64,000 bases of DNA from Flectobacillus longus (GCF_030056705.1 NZ_JASHIC010000028.1:52811-116810), one strand, 5' to 3'. Shown: positions 32,429 to 41,258, counted from the first letter of the stretch. Notes: a model not told the origin generated them from the sequence alone. Numbers and translations are program-made.

Positions 32429-34756
32429 TTAAAATCTATACTGCACTCTCAACGAAATATTTCTTCCCATTTCGTCGGTAAAATATCTGAAGCGATTCAT
32501 ATAGTCACGATAAGATTTGTTGAGCAGATTACTTACACCCAGACCAAAGGTGAAATTTTTGTAAGGATACGACGCATTCATACTCCACAAACTATAGCCA
32601 GCAGGAGGTGCCAAGAAATCGCTATTGGCTTCTACACGAGTTTGACGAGCTACTAATAAATTGGTTAGACTCACGTAAGCCTGATTTTTCCCAAAAGTAT
32701 AACGCAGACTACTCTCCAAACGGTCGGCAGGAATATTGACCATATAAACATCGTTGCGAGTATCTTTAGCTCTCACCATTGAGTATTTTTCAGTAATGGT
32801 AAAATGTTTTGAAATCAAATATTTGACAGATGCATCTATACCTGCAAAACGAGCGTCCACCTGCGTGTAATCAAAAGCTGGAAAAGCACCTCTTACCGAC
32901 AATACCGTTTGAATCTCGCCATTTTCTACACGAGGTTTTAGGTAAATAAAGTCGTTGATTAAGTTCAAATACGGACTAATCTCCCATGCCCACTTGCTTC
33001 CAGAGTATTCGGCAGAAACCGAAAAGTTATGAGCTACTTCAGGCTGTAGATTGATATTGCCTTTTTCGTAAGCTGCTGCACCATGGTGTACTCCATTAGA
33101 GAACAGTTCATTCATATTGGGTGCACGCCAAGCAATAGCAGCATTTCCTTTAATCGATAATGACTCCGAACTATTCCATGCAAAGCCAATTGTTGAGGAG
33201 GCATTATTAAAAGTAAAAGAATAATTGAAAAGTTTGCTAGAGGCATCTAATCCATAAGCATCAGAAGAACGAATATCATAACGCAAACCACCTTCGAGTT
33301 CCCAGCGATTTTTAACCCAACGTTCAATCAAAAAGATTCCTCCACTTTTAGTCTGATAGTTTGGAATTAATACGGTATTGATAAGCGGTTTGGTGAGTTC
33401 GTATGAAGAAGAAAGGTTTTCCTGATACATACCACTTGCGCCAACTGTACCACTTAGTGTGTTCCAAAGTGGTTTGTGGTCGAGCAATAGCTCTGCTTGG
33501 TAAGTCGTGAGTTTAAAATTGAGGGTATTCAATGTACGATTTCCTCTTGGTACATCATATTCCAAACGCCAGTCATATTGACGAGAGAGAGTCAGTTGCC
33601 ACTTTCCAAGATTTTCACTTACTAAAAAGGATTTTACCTTAAAGAGATTATGTGCTAAATCCTGATTAGGACGATTGATAGTATAACTCGCCGAAGTAGG
33701 CGTGTAGTCACTATTGGGCCGCGAACTATTAATGGCAGAGAGTAAGTCTGTAATATTGCCGATATGCGAACCAGAAAAAATTCCTAATTGAGTATCAAAG
33801 TAGCTAAAATAGGCTTCTGTACCCCAGTGAGAGGTATTATAACCAACAGTAGCCGAAAAATTTCGTTCTTGAATACCCGTATTGGCTAAATAATAATCGG
33901 CAGTTTTGATGTCGGCACCTCTTTTGTAAGTGCCTTGCAAACGCCAAGCCCATCCTTTTTTCTTCGGCAAACCTCCTTCAATAATTCCAGAGGCAATCCC
34001 TTGTTGACCATTCGAAAAGCCTACCAAATTGGCTTCTCCATGAATCGCTGCCGAATCGGGTAGAGGATTAGGTTCTACCATAATAACGCCAGCAATGGCA
34101 TCAGAACCATAGCGAACACCCGCAGCCCCTTTGATAACGGTGAGTTTTTGTGCCATAAATGGGTCAATTTCTGGGGCATGCTCGCTACCCCACTGTTGTC
34201 CTTCCTGACGAATTCCGTTATTAAGAATCAATACGCGATTTGAGTGCATCCCATGAATCACAGGTTTGGCAATACTACTGCCTGTTTGTAAGGTAGTTAC
34301 TCCTGTTGCGGCTTTGAGGGCTTCGCCAAGACTTTGTCCACGAGTTTCGGCGAGGTCGCTACCTTCGATGACTGATTTGGCTTTGGTCTGGTTTTCAGTT
34401 TTTTTTCCTGAAACTACTACCTCTTGCAAGTGCTCATCGTCATTGGCAAGGGTGAGTTCTTTCGAATGCTCTTGAGTTAAGTTAATAGGAACTTCTATCT
34501 TTTGAAAACCTACCGCTTGGCAAACCAAGATATAAGCGCCTTGGCAAAGTTTAGGAAATTGATACTCACCTTTGGCATCGGTGAATGCCGCATATTTTGT
34601 GCCTTTCAGATACACTACTGCCCCAGGAATAGGGTTATGTGCATTAGCTTCGTGTACTACGCCTTTGAGTGTACAATTGCAGTTGGTTGAGTTTTGTGCA
34701 ATAGTGTTCAACCCAAACTTGAGTAATACCGTAAGTATAAAAAAAAGTTTTTTCAC
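32429..34756 (-). CDS. TonB-dependent outer-membrane receptor (probable zinc)
   Basis: A 775-residue outer-membrane receptor energised by TonB. A signal peptide (about 1-20, start codon GTG) is followed by a CarboxypepD_reg-like domain (about 28-105), a plug domain (SLGEALKAATGVTTLQTGSS to VRYGSDAIAGVIMVEP, about 142-230) and a 22-strand barrel ending LRVQYRF. The plug carries HGMHSNRVLILNNGIRQEGQQWGSEHAPEI (split, about 170-199) with several His residues, which resembles ZnuD-type zinc receptors. A Fur-box-like palindrome lies in its -33 region (34807-34821), matching the MerC-CobW promoters. Zinc as substrate is inferred from this and not proven. Confidence 0.87.
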   Translation of the reverse strand: MKKLFFILTVLLKFGLNTIAQNSTNCNCTLKGVVHEANAHNPIPGAVVYLKGTKYAAFTDAKGEYQFPKLCQGAYILVCQAVGFQKIEVPINLTQEHSKELTLANDDEHLQEVVVSGKKTENQTKAKSVIEGSDLAETRGQSLGEALKAATGVTTLQTGSSIAKPVIHGMHSNRVLILNNGIRQEGQQWGSEHAPEIDPFMAQKLTVIKGAAGVRYGSDAIAGVIMVEPNPLPDSAAIHGEANLVGFSNGQQGIASGIIEGGLPKKKGWAWRLQGTYKRGADIKTADYYLANTGIQERNFSATVGYNTSHWGTEAYFSYFDTQLGIFSGSHIGNITDLLSAINSSRPNSDYTPTSASYTINRPNQDLAHNLFKVKSFLVSENLGKWQLTLSRQYDWRLEYDVPRGNRTLNTLNFKLTTYQAELLLDHKPLWNTLSGTVGASGMYQENLSSSYELTKPLINTVLIPNYQTKSGGIFLIERWVKNRWELEGGLRYDIRSSDAYGLDASSKLFNYSFTFNNASSTIGFAWNSSESLSIKGNAAIAWRAPNMNELFSNGVHHGAAAYEKGNINLQPEVAHNFSVSAEYSGSKWAWEISPYLNLINDFIYLKPRVENGEIQTVLSVRGAFPAFDYTQVDARFAGIDASVKYLISKHFTITEKYSMVRAKDTRNDVYMVNIPADRLESSLRYTFGKNQAYVSLTNLLVARQTRVEANSDFLAPPAGYSLWSMNASYPYKNFTFGLGVSNLLNKSYRDYMNRFRYFTDEMGRNISLRVQYRF

Positions 34757-34779
34757 GTTTGTCGATAATTGTTGGTAAA

Positions 34780-34787
34780 CAAAGGTA
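34780..34787 (-). promoter_or_regulatory. -7 box of the TonB receptor gene
   Basis: On the minus strand the sequence is TACCTTTG. A TTG lies 21 nt upstream at 34811-34809, inside the operator, giving the same layout as the two promoters at 23.4 kb. Transcription would start about 17 nt before the GTG. Confidence 0.72.
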
Positions 34788-34806
34788 ATAATTGAAGTCT
34801 AATAAT

Positions 34807-34821
34807 TGCAACAAAGTTGCA
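34807..34821. promoter_or_regulatory. Candidate Zur/Fur operator 4
   Basis: TGCAACAAAGTTGCA, flanked as ATTGCAACAAAGTTGCAAT (34805-34823), is a palindrome with 8-bp arms. It covers the -33 region of the TonB receptor promoter and belongs to the same motif as the three sites at 23346-23440. Confidence 0.8.
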
Positions 34822-34867
34822 ATTAAAGAGGTTCTGAAATTTGGATATTTTCAAGGAGAGGAGGGGA

Positions 34868-35107
34868 TTTTGTTTAACTTTTTGAGGGTATAAACTTAAA
34901 CAAAGTGATTTGTTTAACAAAATTGACACATTGTTAAACTTTTTTATAAATATTTGAACTTTTTTAAACAAATATGAAACTTATATTTTTTTGATAAATA
35001 CTTGATTTAAGCCCTATTGGCTATTAATTCTAATTTAATTTTAATGTAAAATTTATTCTAAAAAGTTTTGAAGTTTGTTTAATGTTGTCATATATTTGTT
35101 AAACAAA
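34868..35107. promoter_or_regulatory. Array of TTTGTTnAACAAA sites before the ECF sigma gene
   Basis: Two perfect 13-bp palindromes, TTTGTTTAACAAA (34909-34921) and TTTGTTAAACAAA (35095-35107), and at least five half or near sites lie within 240 bp. These are TTGTTTAAC at about 34870, TTAAACAAAG at 34897, TTGTTAAAC at 34931, TTAAACAAAT at 34954 and GTTTGTTTAA at 35073. The last perfect site overlaps a TATATTTG -7 box (35091-35098). The array therefore looks like multi-site control of the sigma gene, possibly also of the TonB gene on the other side. The binding protein is unknown. Confidence 0.65.
35091..35098 (+). promoter_or_regulatory. -7 box of the ECF sigma gene
   Basis: TATATTTG, with TTG at 35068-35070 20 nt upstream. 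It overlaps the TTTGTTAAACAAA palindrome, so occupancy would compete with RNA polymerase. Confidence 0.62.
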
Positions 35108-35131
35108 TCAACAAATAAACTCAACACGATT

Positions 35132-35644
35132 ATGACTGCTATTGAATTTTCATTCCACATAGGTAGAGTTTCAAAGTCATTGAAACCGTTTGCTATGAAG
35201 TTGACTAGAGATTACGAAGATGCAAATGATTTGTTACAGGACACTTTGTTGAAGGCATTCACCAACAGAGATAAATATACAGAAGGTACCAACTTGAAGG
35301 CGTGGTTATACACCATTATGAAAAATACTTTTATTACGAATTATCAAAAAATGGTTCGTAAAAATACCTTCATTGATACTTCTGATAACTTGCATTATAT
35401 CAACTCTTTAGAATCAAGTACCGACAACAGTGCAGCAAGCTCTTTTGCTCTTAACGACATAGAAAATGCCGTTAAATCGCTAGATGAAGCCTATCGTATG
35501 CCTTTTATCATGTATTTCAGAGGTTTTAAATATCATGAAATCGCCGACAAATTGAATATTCCAATCGGTACCGTTAAGAACCGTATTCATATAGCCAGAA
35601 AGGAATTAAAAGATAAGCTTCACATGTATGCTTATTGGAATTAA
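35132..35644 (+). CDS. ECF-family RNA polymerase sigma factor
   Basis: A 170-residue sigma-70-type ECF factor with region 2 (RDYEDANDLLQDTLLKAF, about 25-42) and region 4 (SLDEAYRMPFIMYFRGFKYH, then EIADKLNIPIGTVKNRIHIA, about 112-152). It binds core RNA polymerase and recognises particular promoters. The start is the ATG at 35132 (MTAIEFSFHIG); the longer frame starts at a TTG within the promoter array. No anti-sigma gene is adjacent. The next genes on the same strand, about 476 bp away, make carotenoids, so a link with pigment or light response is possible but unproven. A terminator follows at 35798. Confidence 0.9.
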   Translation: MTAIEFSFHIGRVSKSLKPFAMKLTRDYEDANDLLQDTLLKAFTNRDKYTEGTNLKAWLYTIMKNTFITNYQKMVRKNTFIDTSDNLHYINSLESSTDNSAASSFALNDIENAVKSLDEAYRMPFIMYFRGFKYHEIADKLNIPIGTVKNRIHIARKELKDKLHMYAYWN

Positions 35645-36120
35645 GGCTTAAACGTTGTAACTTGGTGCCTAAAATTAATTAGGACAAGTCGTTCTAGCTG
35701 GAGTTACACTTCATCAACACCAAAAGTATTGACTCCAAAAACGACAATTGTGAAATAATTGATTAGTTTTTTGGTTAACAGAAGAAAGTTGCAAAGGGTC
35801 GAGCACTTGCTCGACTTTTTTGTTTTTGTTTAATTTTTAAAAACTAAACCTTTTACAAAACAATCTTTAGGCTTCTCGGTTTATTACAGTATAAAGTTTC
35901 TATTCATAAGATTTCTCAATACCATTTTACAAGAATTGCACAGTGTAACAAAATTCCTACGTAGATTTAGACGTAAAAGGTAAAATAGCATCGTATTGCA
36001 TTAGTTTGCTTAGACACTTTCTTTCTCAATCACTCTTAAGAACTTTAACTACCTAAAAGTATCTATCTCAAAACCACAAACAGAATAATTGCTGATTTGG
36101 ATACTTAAACAAAACTATAC
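35645..36120. other. Intergenic region before crtI
   Basis: No gene was found in 476 bp. It holds the sigma-gene terminator (35798-35821) and the crtI leader. TTAAACAAA at 36105-36113, 8 bp before the crtI ATG, matches a half site of the array upstream of the sigma gene. Confidence 0.55.
35798..35821 (+). terminator. Terminator after the ECF sigma gene
   Basis: GTCGAGCA/TGCTCGAC with a CT loop is followed by TTTTTTG. The hairpin is short but well formed. Confidence 0.85.
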
Positions 36121-37590
36121 ATGAAAAAAGTAATTGTAATTGGAGCGGGATTTTCGGGTTTAGCTGCCGCAACTGGCTTGGCCGATAAAGGTTATGACGT
36201 TACGATTCTAGAAAAAAATGGCATGGCGGGTGGTCGTGCAAGAGTTTTTGAGGCAGAGGGTTTTACATTTGATATGGGTCCAAGTTGGTATTGGATGCCC
36301 GATATTTTTGACAACTATTTTGCGAAATTCAATAAAAAAACTTCTGATTATTATGATTTAGTGCGTCTTGATCCTTCGTATGCTGTGATTTTGGAGGGAA
36401 ATGAGACTATAGCATTACCTGCTGGAGTCGATAAACTTGAAGCACTTTTTGAAGAAATGGAGTCTGGTAGTGGTGCAAAGTTTAGAGAGTTTTTGCGACA
36501 AGCCGAATATAAATATGAAGTAGGTATCAATCAATTTGTGTGGAAACCCTCACGTAGTATTTCAGAATTTGTAAGTGTAAAATTATTATACGATGTAGTT
36601 CGATTAGACGTGTTTCAGTCTTTTGCCAAACATATTCGTAAGTTTTTTACGGATGACAAAATCTTGAAACTGATGGAGTTCCCTATTTTGTTTTTAGGAG
36701 CAACACCCGAAAATACTCCAGCCATGTATAGCTTGATGAACTACGCCGAAATGCAATTAGGCACATGGTACCCGATGGGAGGTATGCACAAAATTGTACA
36801 AGGAATGGTGGCATTGGCAGAAGAGAAAGGCGTAAAAATACTTTATAATCAAGAAGTTGAAAAAGTAGTGATAAACAATGGCATAGCCAAACAAGTTATT
36901 ACTAATCAAGGTACTTTTGATACCGATGCAGTGGTGGCGAGTGCCGACTATCATCATGTTGAAGATAAGATTTTAGGACAAAATTATCGAAACTACGATG
37001 AAGAGTATTGGGATAAACGAGTGATGGCTCCATCGTCTTTATTGTTTTATTTGGGGGTCAATAAGCGTATTCCAAAGTTGTTACACCATAATTTATTTTT
37101 TGACGAAGATTTCACTCTTCATGCTCACGAAATTTATACTGAACCCAAATGGCCTTCAAAGCCCTTATTTTATGCTTCGGCACCATCAGTAACAGATAGT
37201 AGCGTAGCGCCAGAGGGTTGTGAAAATATTTTCTTGTTGATTCCTGTAGCACCAGATTTGGAAGATACAGAGGAAATGAGAGAAAAATATTACAATATTT
37301 TGATGGAGCGTCTTGAAAAATATTGCGGTACCTCGATTCGAGATGCCGTGGTGTATAAAAGAAGTTATGCGCATCATGATTTCAAACAAGATTATCATGC
37401 TTTCAAAGGTAACGCGTATGGTTTGGCAAATACCCTAATGCAAACGGCTTTGTTGAAGCCAACTTTGAAAAGTAAGAAAATACAGAACTTTTATTATACA
37501 GGTCAGTTGACAGTTCCAGGTCCTGGAGTTCCTCCTTCGCTGATTTCGGGCTTATTAGTAGCGAACGAATTGGATAAGGAGATGAGATAG
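36121..37590 (+). CDS. crtI: Phytoene desaturase (CrtI)
   Basis: A flavin-dependent desaturase that converts phytoene towards lycopene, the second carotenoid step. The N-terminus carries the FAD-binding VIVIGAGFSGLAAATGLA (about 4-21) and ILEKNGMAGGRARVFEAEGF; the C-terminus has YYTGQLTVPGPGVPPSLISG (about 458-477), the standard CrtI signature. At 489 residues it is typical. The start is an ATG. crtB follows 100 bp downstream on the same strand, giving the order crtI-crtB common in Bacteroidota. No cyclase or ketolase gene is nearby, so the final pigment cannot be named. Confidence 0.95.
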   Translation: MKKVIVIGAGFSGLAAATGLADKGYDVTILEKNGMAGGRARVFEAEGFTFDMGPSWYWMPDIFDNYFAKFNKKTSDYYDLVRLDPSYAVILEGNETIALPAGVDKLEALFEEMESGSGAKFREFLRQAEYKYEVGINQFVWKPSRSISEFVSVKLLYDVVRLDVFQSFAKHIRKFFTDDKILKLMEFPILFLGATPENTPAMYSLMNYAEMQLGTWYPMGGMHKIVQGMVALAEEKGVKILYNQEVEKVVINNGIAKQVITNQGTFDTDAVVASADYHHVEDKILGQNYRNYDEEYWDKRVMAPSSLLFYLGVNKRIPKLLHHNLFFDEDFTLHAHEIYTEPKWPSKPLFYASAPSVTDSSVAPEGCENIFLLIPVAPDLEDTEEMREKYYNILMERLEKYCGTSIRDAVVYKRSYAHHDFKQDYHAFKGNAYGLANTLMQTALLKPTLKSKKIQNFYYTGQLTVPGPGVPPSLISGLLVANELDKEMR

Positions 37591-37690
37591 AAAAATCACC
37601 CAACCACATACTTACTAAACATTACTAAATCACTTTTAAACCTTTAACGGCAAAAAGGCTTTGGCTTTGATGCAATGATGCTTTAAGGAC

Positions 37691-38527
37691 ATGATGGATT
37701 TGTATAACACCACGACTTTCGAATGTAGTAAACTCATCACTGAGTATTACAGTACATCGTTTACGCTGGGTATCAAAACGCTCGATAAGCGTTTTCATTT
37801 CCCTATTTATGCGGTTTATGGCTTTGTGCGCTATGCCGATGAGATTGTGGATACGTTCCATGGTTTTGATAAGAAAACATTGCTCAATACTTTTAGAACA
37901 GATACTTTCAAAGCTATTGAAGATAAGATTAGCTTGAATCCTGTCATACATTCGTTTCAAATGGTGGTAAATGAATATCAAATCGAACATGATTTGATTA
38001 AGGCATTTTTGCACTCCATGGAAATGGATTTGTATCAGTCAGAATACAACCAAGTAGGCTATGAAGAGTATATCTACGGCTCGGCAGAGGTAGTAGGTTT
38101 GATGTGTTTAAGAGTATTTTGTGAAGGTAACGATGAAATGTATCAAGCTTTGAAAGATGATGCTAGAAGACTAGGTTCGGCTTTTCAAAAGGTAAATTTC
38201 TTGCGTGATATTAAATCGGATTTTCAAGAAAGAGGTAGAACCTATTTCCCTAATGTGGACTTTACCAATTTTACCCTAACCGATAAACAACAGATAGAAG
38301 AAGATATTCAGGCCGATTTTGATGCAGCCTACAGAGGTATTATGAATTTGCCCAAAGGTGCCAAAGCAGGAGTGTATTTAGCCTATAAATATTACCTTCG
38401 CTTATTTGATAAAATAAAAGGCTGTCCAGCCTCAAAAATTCAAAACGAAAGAATTAGAGTGCCTGATTTTCAGAAGGTTGCTTTGCTTGCAAAAACTTAT
38501 TTTCAGTTTAGGTTAAATGTGCTTTAA
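37691..38527 (+). CDS. crtB: Phytoene synthase (CrtB)
   Basis: A squalene/phytoene synthase-family enzyme that condenses two geranylgeranyl diphosphates into phytoene. The first Asp-rich motif is YADEIVD (D50, D54), and the second is FLRDIKSDFQERGR (about 173-186) with the DxxxD ligands for magnesium. The 278-residue length is usual. The first two codons are both ATG (37691 and 37694). It lies 100 bp after crtI and would be co-transcribed. Dxs, which supplies the precursor pathway, is about 15 kb away, with no operon link. Confidence 0.95.
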   Translation: MMDLYNTTTFECSKLITEYYSTSFTLGIKTLDKRFHFPIYAVYGFVRYADEIVDTFHGFDKKTLLNTFRTDTFKAIEDKISLNPVIHSFQMVVNEYQIEHDLIKAFLHSMEMDLYQSEYNQVGYEEYIYGSAEVVGLMCLRVFCEGNDEMYQALKDDARRLGSAFQKVNFLRDIKSDFQERGRTYFPNVDFTNFTLTDKQQIEEDIQADFDAAYRGIMNLPKGAKAGVYLAYKYYLRLFDKIKGCPASKIQNERIRVPDFQKVALLAKTYFQFRLNVL

Positions 38528-38640
38528 TGATTTGGGTATAAAGTATTTCTAATTGAGTGGTTGAGTGATTATTACCATTCTAGATGCTATGTCTTGCATT
38601 TCAAACTAATTTTAGCAATAGAATGATTCCCAATCCGTTC

Positions 38641-38686
38641 ATGAAAAAAGGCGGTCGAAAATTGTTTTTCGACCGCCTTTTTTCAT
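38641..38686. terminator. Bidirectional terminator inside element C
   Basis: ATGAAAAAAGGCGGTCGAAA pairs with its complement up to TTTTTTCAT at 38686, around a TTGT loop. Long A and T runs flank the stem on both strands. Confidence 0.9.
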
Positions 38687-38712
38687 ACTAAAATTGAAGA
38701 TGATATATCTTC

Positions 38713-38732
38713 AGACGCAAAGCATTACGTCT
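38713..38732. repeat. AGACGCAA palindrome, copy 4
   Basis: AGACGCAAAGCATTACGTCT has one mismatch in its arms compared with the copy at 1422. Confidence 0.8.
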
Positions 38733-38793
38733 CGACTACGGAATACACATTTTACATTAATCGCACAACCACTCATTCACTCAATAACCTTCA

Positions 38794-40143
38794 TTACATC
38801 AATGTATCCCAAAGCAAGTACATGTTGAATACAATAATAATAATCGATACGACCCATGAGGTGATTTGTACCAATTTCGAGTTAGCAAATTCTCCCATTT
38901 TCTTCTTAGAACTTGTAAACATCACAAGGGGAACTACCGCAAAACTCAACTGAAGCGATAGTATTACCTGACTCAACACCAATAACTCTCCCGTTCCTTT
39001 TTCTCCGTAAATCAAGGTTACAATCAATGCTGGAATGACTGCTAGTAAACGAGTAATTAAACGACGTAACCAAGGTTTTAAGTGCAGATTCAAAAATCCT
39101 TCCATCACAATTTGTCCAGCTAAGGTACCTGTCAGAGTAGAATTTTGTCCTGATGCTAATAAGGCTACGGCAAAACAAATACCTGCCATTTTTACGCCTA
39201 ATACAGGATCGAGCAAGTGATAGGCATCATGTATATCTGCAACTTGTTGGTTACCTGAAGTATGAAAAGCTGCTGCCGATACAATCAGAATGGCGGCATT
39301 GATAAAAAAAGCAAATCCTAATGAAATGGTAGAATCAATCGTAGCAAATGTGATAGCGGAACGTTTTCCTTCAGACGATTTTTCAAAATCACGTGTTTGC
39401 ACAATACTTGAATGCAAGTACAAATTGTGTGGCATGACCGTAGCACCCAAAATCCCAATGGCCACATATAGCATATCAGGATTTAAAATGATTTCTTTTT
39501 TCGGAACAAGATTGCCTACAATTTGAGAAAATGAAGGATGTGAAACGGCTATTTCGTAAGAAAAGCAAAGGAAAATCATGAATATCAAAGCTGCTACAAC
39601 ACATTCCAACATTCTGAACCCTTTGTTTTGGAAATATAGCAATACCAATACATCTAATACCGTCACCACAACTCCAACGCTCAGAGGCATTCCGAATAGC
39701 AAATTTAAAGCAATGGCTGAGCCAATTACCTCGGCTAAGTCGCAAGCGGCAATAGCAATTTCGCAAAGCAACCAAAGGGCAATCACAACGGGTCTTGAAT
39801 AGGCATCACGACATGCTTGGGCAAGGTCTTTGCCTGTAGCAATTCCTAACTTGAGCGATAAATGTTGTAAAAGCATCGCAAACAAGTTAGAAATGAGAAT
39901 CACAGAAAGAAGGGTATATCCAAATTTAGAGCCACCAGCTATGTCAGTAGCCCAGTTACCTGGGTCCATATAGCCAACGGCAACCATTAAGCCTGGTCCT
40001 GTAAAAGCCCAAAGTTTTCGCCAGAATGAACCCGTTTTGGGTACATCTATCGAGGCATATACTTCAGGTAGAGAAGGTGTTATTTGTTCATTTTTCCAAC
40101 TCATAGTTTTGGTAATATTAGGTTTTAATCTTTGAGAGTGCAT
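38794..40143 (-). CDS. mntH: NRAMP-family Mn(2+)/Fe(2+) transporter (MntH-like)
   Basis: An inner-membrane, proton-coupled divalent metal importer with about eleven helices. The first helix carries GYMDPGNWATDIAGG (about 57-71), with the Asp and Asn ligands of the metal site, and MPHNLYLHSS (about 232-241) is the sixth-helix motif with Met. These are the standard NRAMP residues for Mn. The frame opens at ATG 40143, but ATG 40104 (MSWKNEQITPS) is a likely alternative, leaving 436 residues. The dtxR-type regulator is divergent upstream, and an inverted repeat of MntR-box form lies between (40351-40366), which suggests manganese-responsive control. Confidence 0.92.
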   Translation of the reverse strand: MHSQRLKPNITKTMSWKNEQITPSLPEVYASIDVPKTGSFWRKLWAFTGPGLMVAVGYMDPGNWATDIAGGSKFGYTLLSVILISNLFAMLLQHLSLKLGIATGKDLAQACRDAYSRPVVIALWLLCEIAIAACDLAEVIGSAIALNLLFGMPLSVGVVVTVLDVLVLLYFQNKGFRMLECVVAALIFMIFLCFSYEIAVSHPSFSQIVGNLVPKKEIILNPDMLYVAIGILGATVMPHNLYLHSSIVQTRDFEKSSEGKRSAITFATIDSTISLGFAFFINAAILIVSAAAFHTSGNQQVADIHDAYHLLDPVLGVKMAGICFAVALLASGQNSTLTGTLAGQIVMEGFLNLHLKPWLRRLITRLLAVIPALIVTLIYGEKGTGELLVLSQVILSLQLSFAVVPLVMFTSSKKKMGEFANSKLVQITSWVVSIIIIVFNMYLLWDTLM

Positions 40144-40350
40144 TTGGATTGAGAGAGTTGCTAATTTTTAGTTTTAAATCACCAAAAGCTAGTCACTAAA
40201 TTTGCTCAATCAATTTATTCTTTTGTGCTTCAATAAAGCTGATTCTTGTTTTAAACATTCTGCTAAGAGCTCATTCTAGACTTTGAGCTACAAGCTTTTA
40301 CTAAATGCTTAACAAACTTAAAATGTATTTTCTATAATTCAAAACAAATT

Positions 40351-40366
40351 TTTAGATTAGTCTAAA
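40351..40366. promoter_or_regulatory. Candidate MntR/DtxR operator
   Basis: TTTAGATTAGTCTAAA is an inverted repeat with TTTAGA/TCTAAA arms and a TTAG centre, closely resembling known DtxR/MntR boxes (TTAGGTTAGCCTAA type). It is flanked by further TTTT/AAAA symmetry and lies between the mntH and dtxR promoter boxes. Confidence 0.78.
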
Positions 40367-40367
40367 A

Positions 40368-40387
40368 TTTACTTTTGTTCAAGTAAA
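40368..40387. promoter_or_regulatory. Second inverted repeat in the dtxR promoter
   Basis: TTTACTT (40368-40374) and AAGTAAA (40381-40387) are inverted around TTGTTC. They lie just upstream of the dtxR -7 box, so they may be a second operator or chance AT-rich symmetry. Confidence 0.4.
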
Positions 40388-40391
40388 AAAT

Positions 40392-40399
40392 TACCTTTG
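40392..40399 (+). promoter_or_regulatory. -7 promoter box of the dtxR-type gene
   Basis: TACCTTTG matches TAnnTTTG. No clear -33 TTG exists at the usual distance, so activity may depend on the operator region upstream. Confidence 0.55.
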
Positions 40400-40571
40400 T
40401 ATAAATTAAAAGCATAGCTAAAGGCTTAGTTTACTGAAAGAAGTATTTGTATTTCGTAAATCAACTAATCGCATCTGTGTTCTAGATTCTAAAATATTGT
40501 TATTTGATAACTACTCACTTCTTTTGGAAACGCATCAACGAACCCCCAAAAAGAAGTCTAACTATAAAATC

Positions 40572-41240
40572 ATGCAAATCACTTCGTTCACAGAAGAAAA
40601 CTACCTGAAAATTATTTATAAACTTTCTGCCGAAACCGATGCAGATATTAGTACTAATGCCGTAGCTGAACTCACACAGACTAAAGCGGCATCGGTATCA
40701 GATATGCTTCGTAAATTGTCAGAAAAGCATTTGGTTAATTATCAAAAATATCAAGGGGTACGTTTGACCGAAGCTGGCGAGCAGGTAGCGCTCAAGGTGA
40801 TTCGCAAGCATCGTTTGTGGGAAGTGTTTTTGGTAGAAAAATTAGGGTTCAATTGGGACGAGGTGCATGATATTGCCGAGCAGTTAGAACATATAGATTC
40901 AGAAGAATTAGTTGAAAAATTAGACGAGTTTTTAGAGCATCCTAAGTTTGACCCACATGGTGACCCTATTCCAGACCCAAATGGTAGAATGCCGAAACTG
41001 ACTTATCAAAATCTATCAGAAGTCAAGCAAGGAGAGCGAGTGTTGATGATGGGGGTTTCGGAGCACTCTTCTGCATTTTTGCAATATGTCGCTAAATTAG
41101 GAATAAGTCTAGGTTCGGAATTGTACATTTTAGAAATCAATGATTTTGATAAGTCTTTATCTGTACAAATAGCCCAAGCAAATCCACAATTTATGAGTCA
41201 TGAAGTAGCTAAAAATCTTTTGGTGAAGGTGGTAAAATAA
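40572..41240 (+). CDS. DtxR/MntR-family metal-dependent repressor
   Basis: A 222-residue iron- or manganese-dependent repressor. The N-terminal winged helix includes TNAVAELTQTKAASVSDMLR (about 25-44), the dimerisation domain holds EHIDSEELVEKLDEFLEHP (about 106-124), and a C-terminal FeoA-like SH3 domain begins at about 150. I chose the ATG at 40572 (MQITSFTEENYLKIIYKL), which starts just before the conserved helix; the longer frame begins at a TTG. It is divergent from mntH, so manganese is the likely effector, controlling mntH and itself through the palindrome at 40351. Confidence 0.9.
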   Translation: MQITSFTEENYLKIIYKLSAETDADISTNAVAELTQTKAASVSDMLRKLSEKHLVNYQKYQGVRLTEAGEQVALKVIRKHRLWEVFLVEKLGFNWDEVHDIAEQLEHIDSEELVEKLDEFLEHPKFDPHGDPIPDPNGRMPKLTYQNLSEVKQGERVLMMGVSEHSSAFLQYVAKLGISLGSELYILEINDFDKSLSVQIAQANPQFMSHEVAKNLLVKVVK

Positions 41241-41258
41241 AAATATGAGATATTCAGA

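Larger units (their letters stand above)
38528..38793. repeat. Nested inverted-repeat element C at a convergent junction
   Basis: The left arm AATTGAGTGGTTGAGTGATT (about 38550-38569) and the right ACCACTCATTCACTCAAT (about 38769-38786) are inverted. The AGACGCAAAGCATTACGTCT palindrome sits at 38713-38732. The core is a terminator with arms AAAAAAGGCGGTCGAAAA and TTTTCGACCGCCTTTTTT (38641-38686). It shares the core of element A and the outer words of element D. Confidence 0.82.
40144..40571. other. Divergent regulatory region mntH/dtxR
   Basis: No gene was seen. It contains the DtxR/MntR-type operator (40351-40366), a second inverted repeat (40368-40387) and promoter boxes in both directions: plus-strand TACCTTTG (40392-40399) and minus-strand TAAGTTTG (40320-40313). 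Confidence 0.6.

Noticed and set aside
34753..34971. Minus-strand 72-residue frame upstream of the TonB receptor
   Set aside because: It lies in the promoter and operator array, is Lys/Asn/Leu-rich from AT content, and has no family features.
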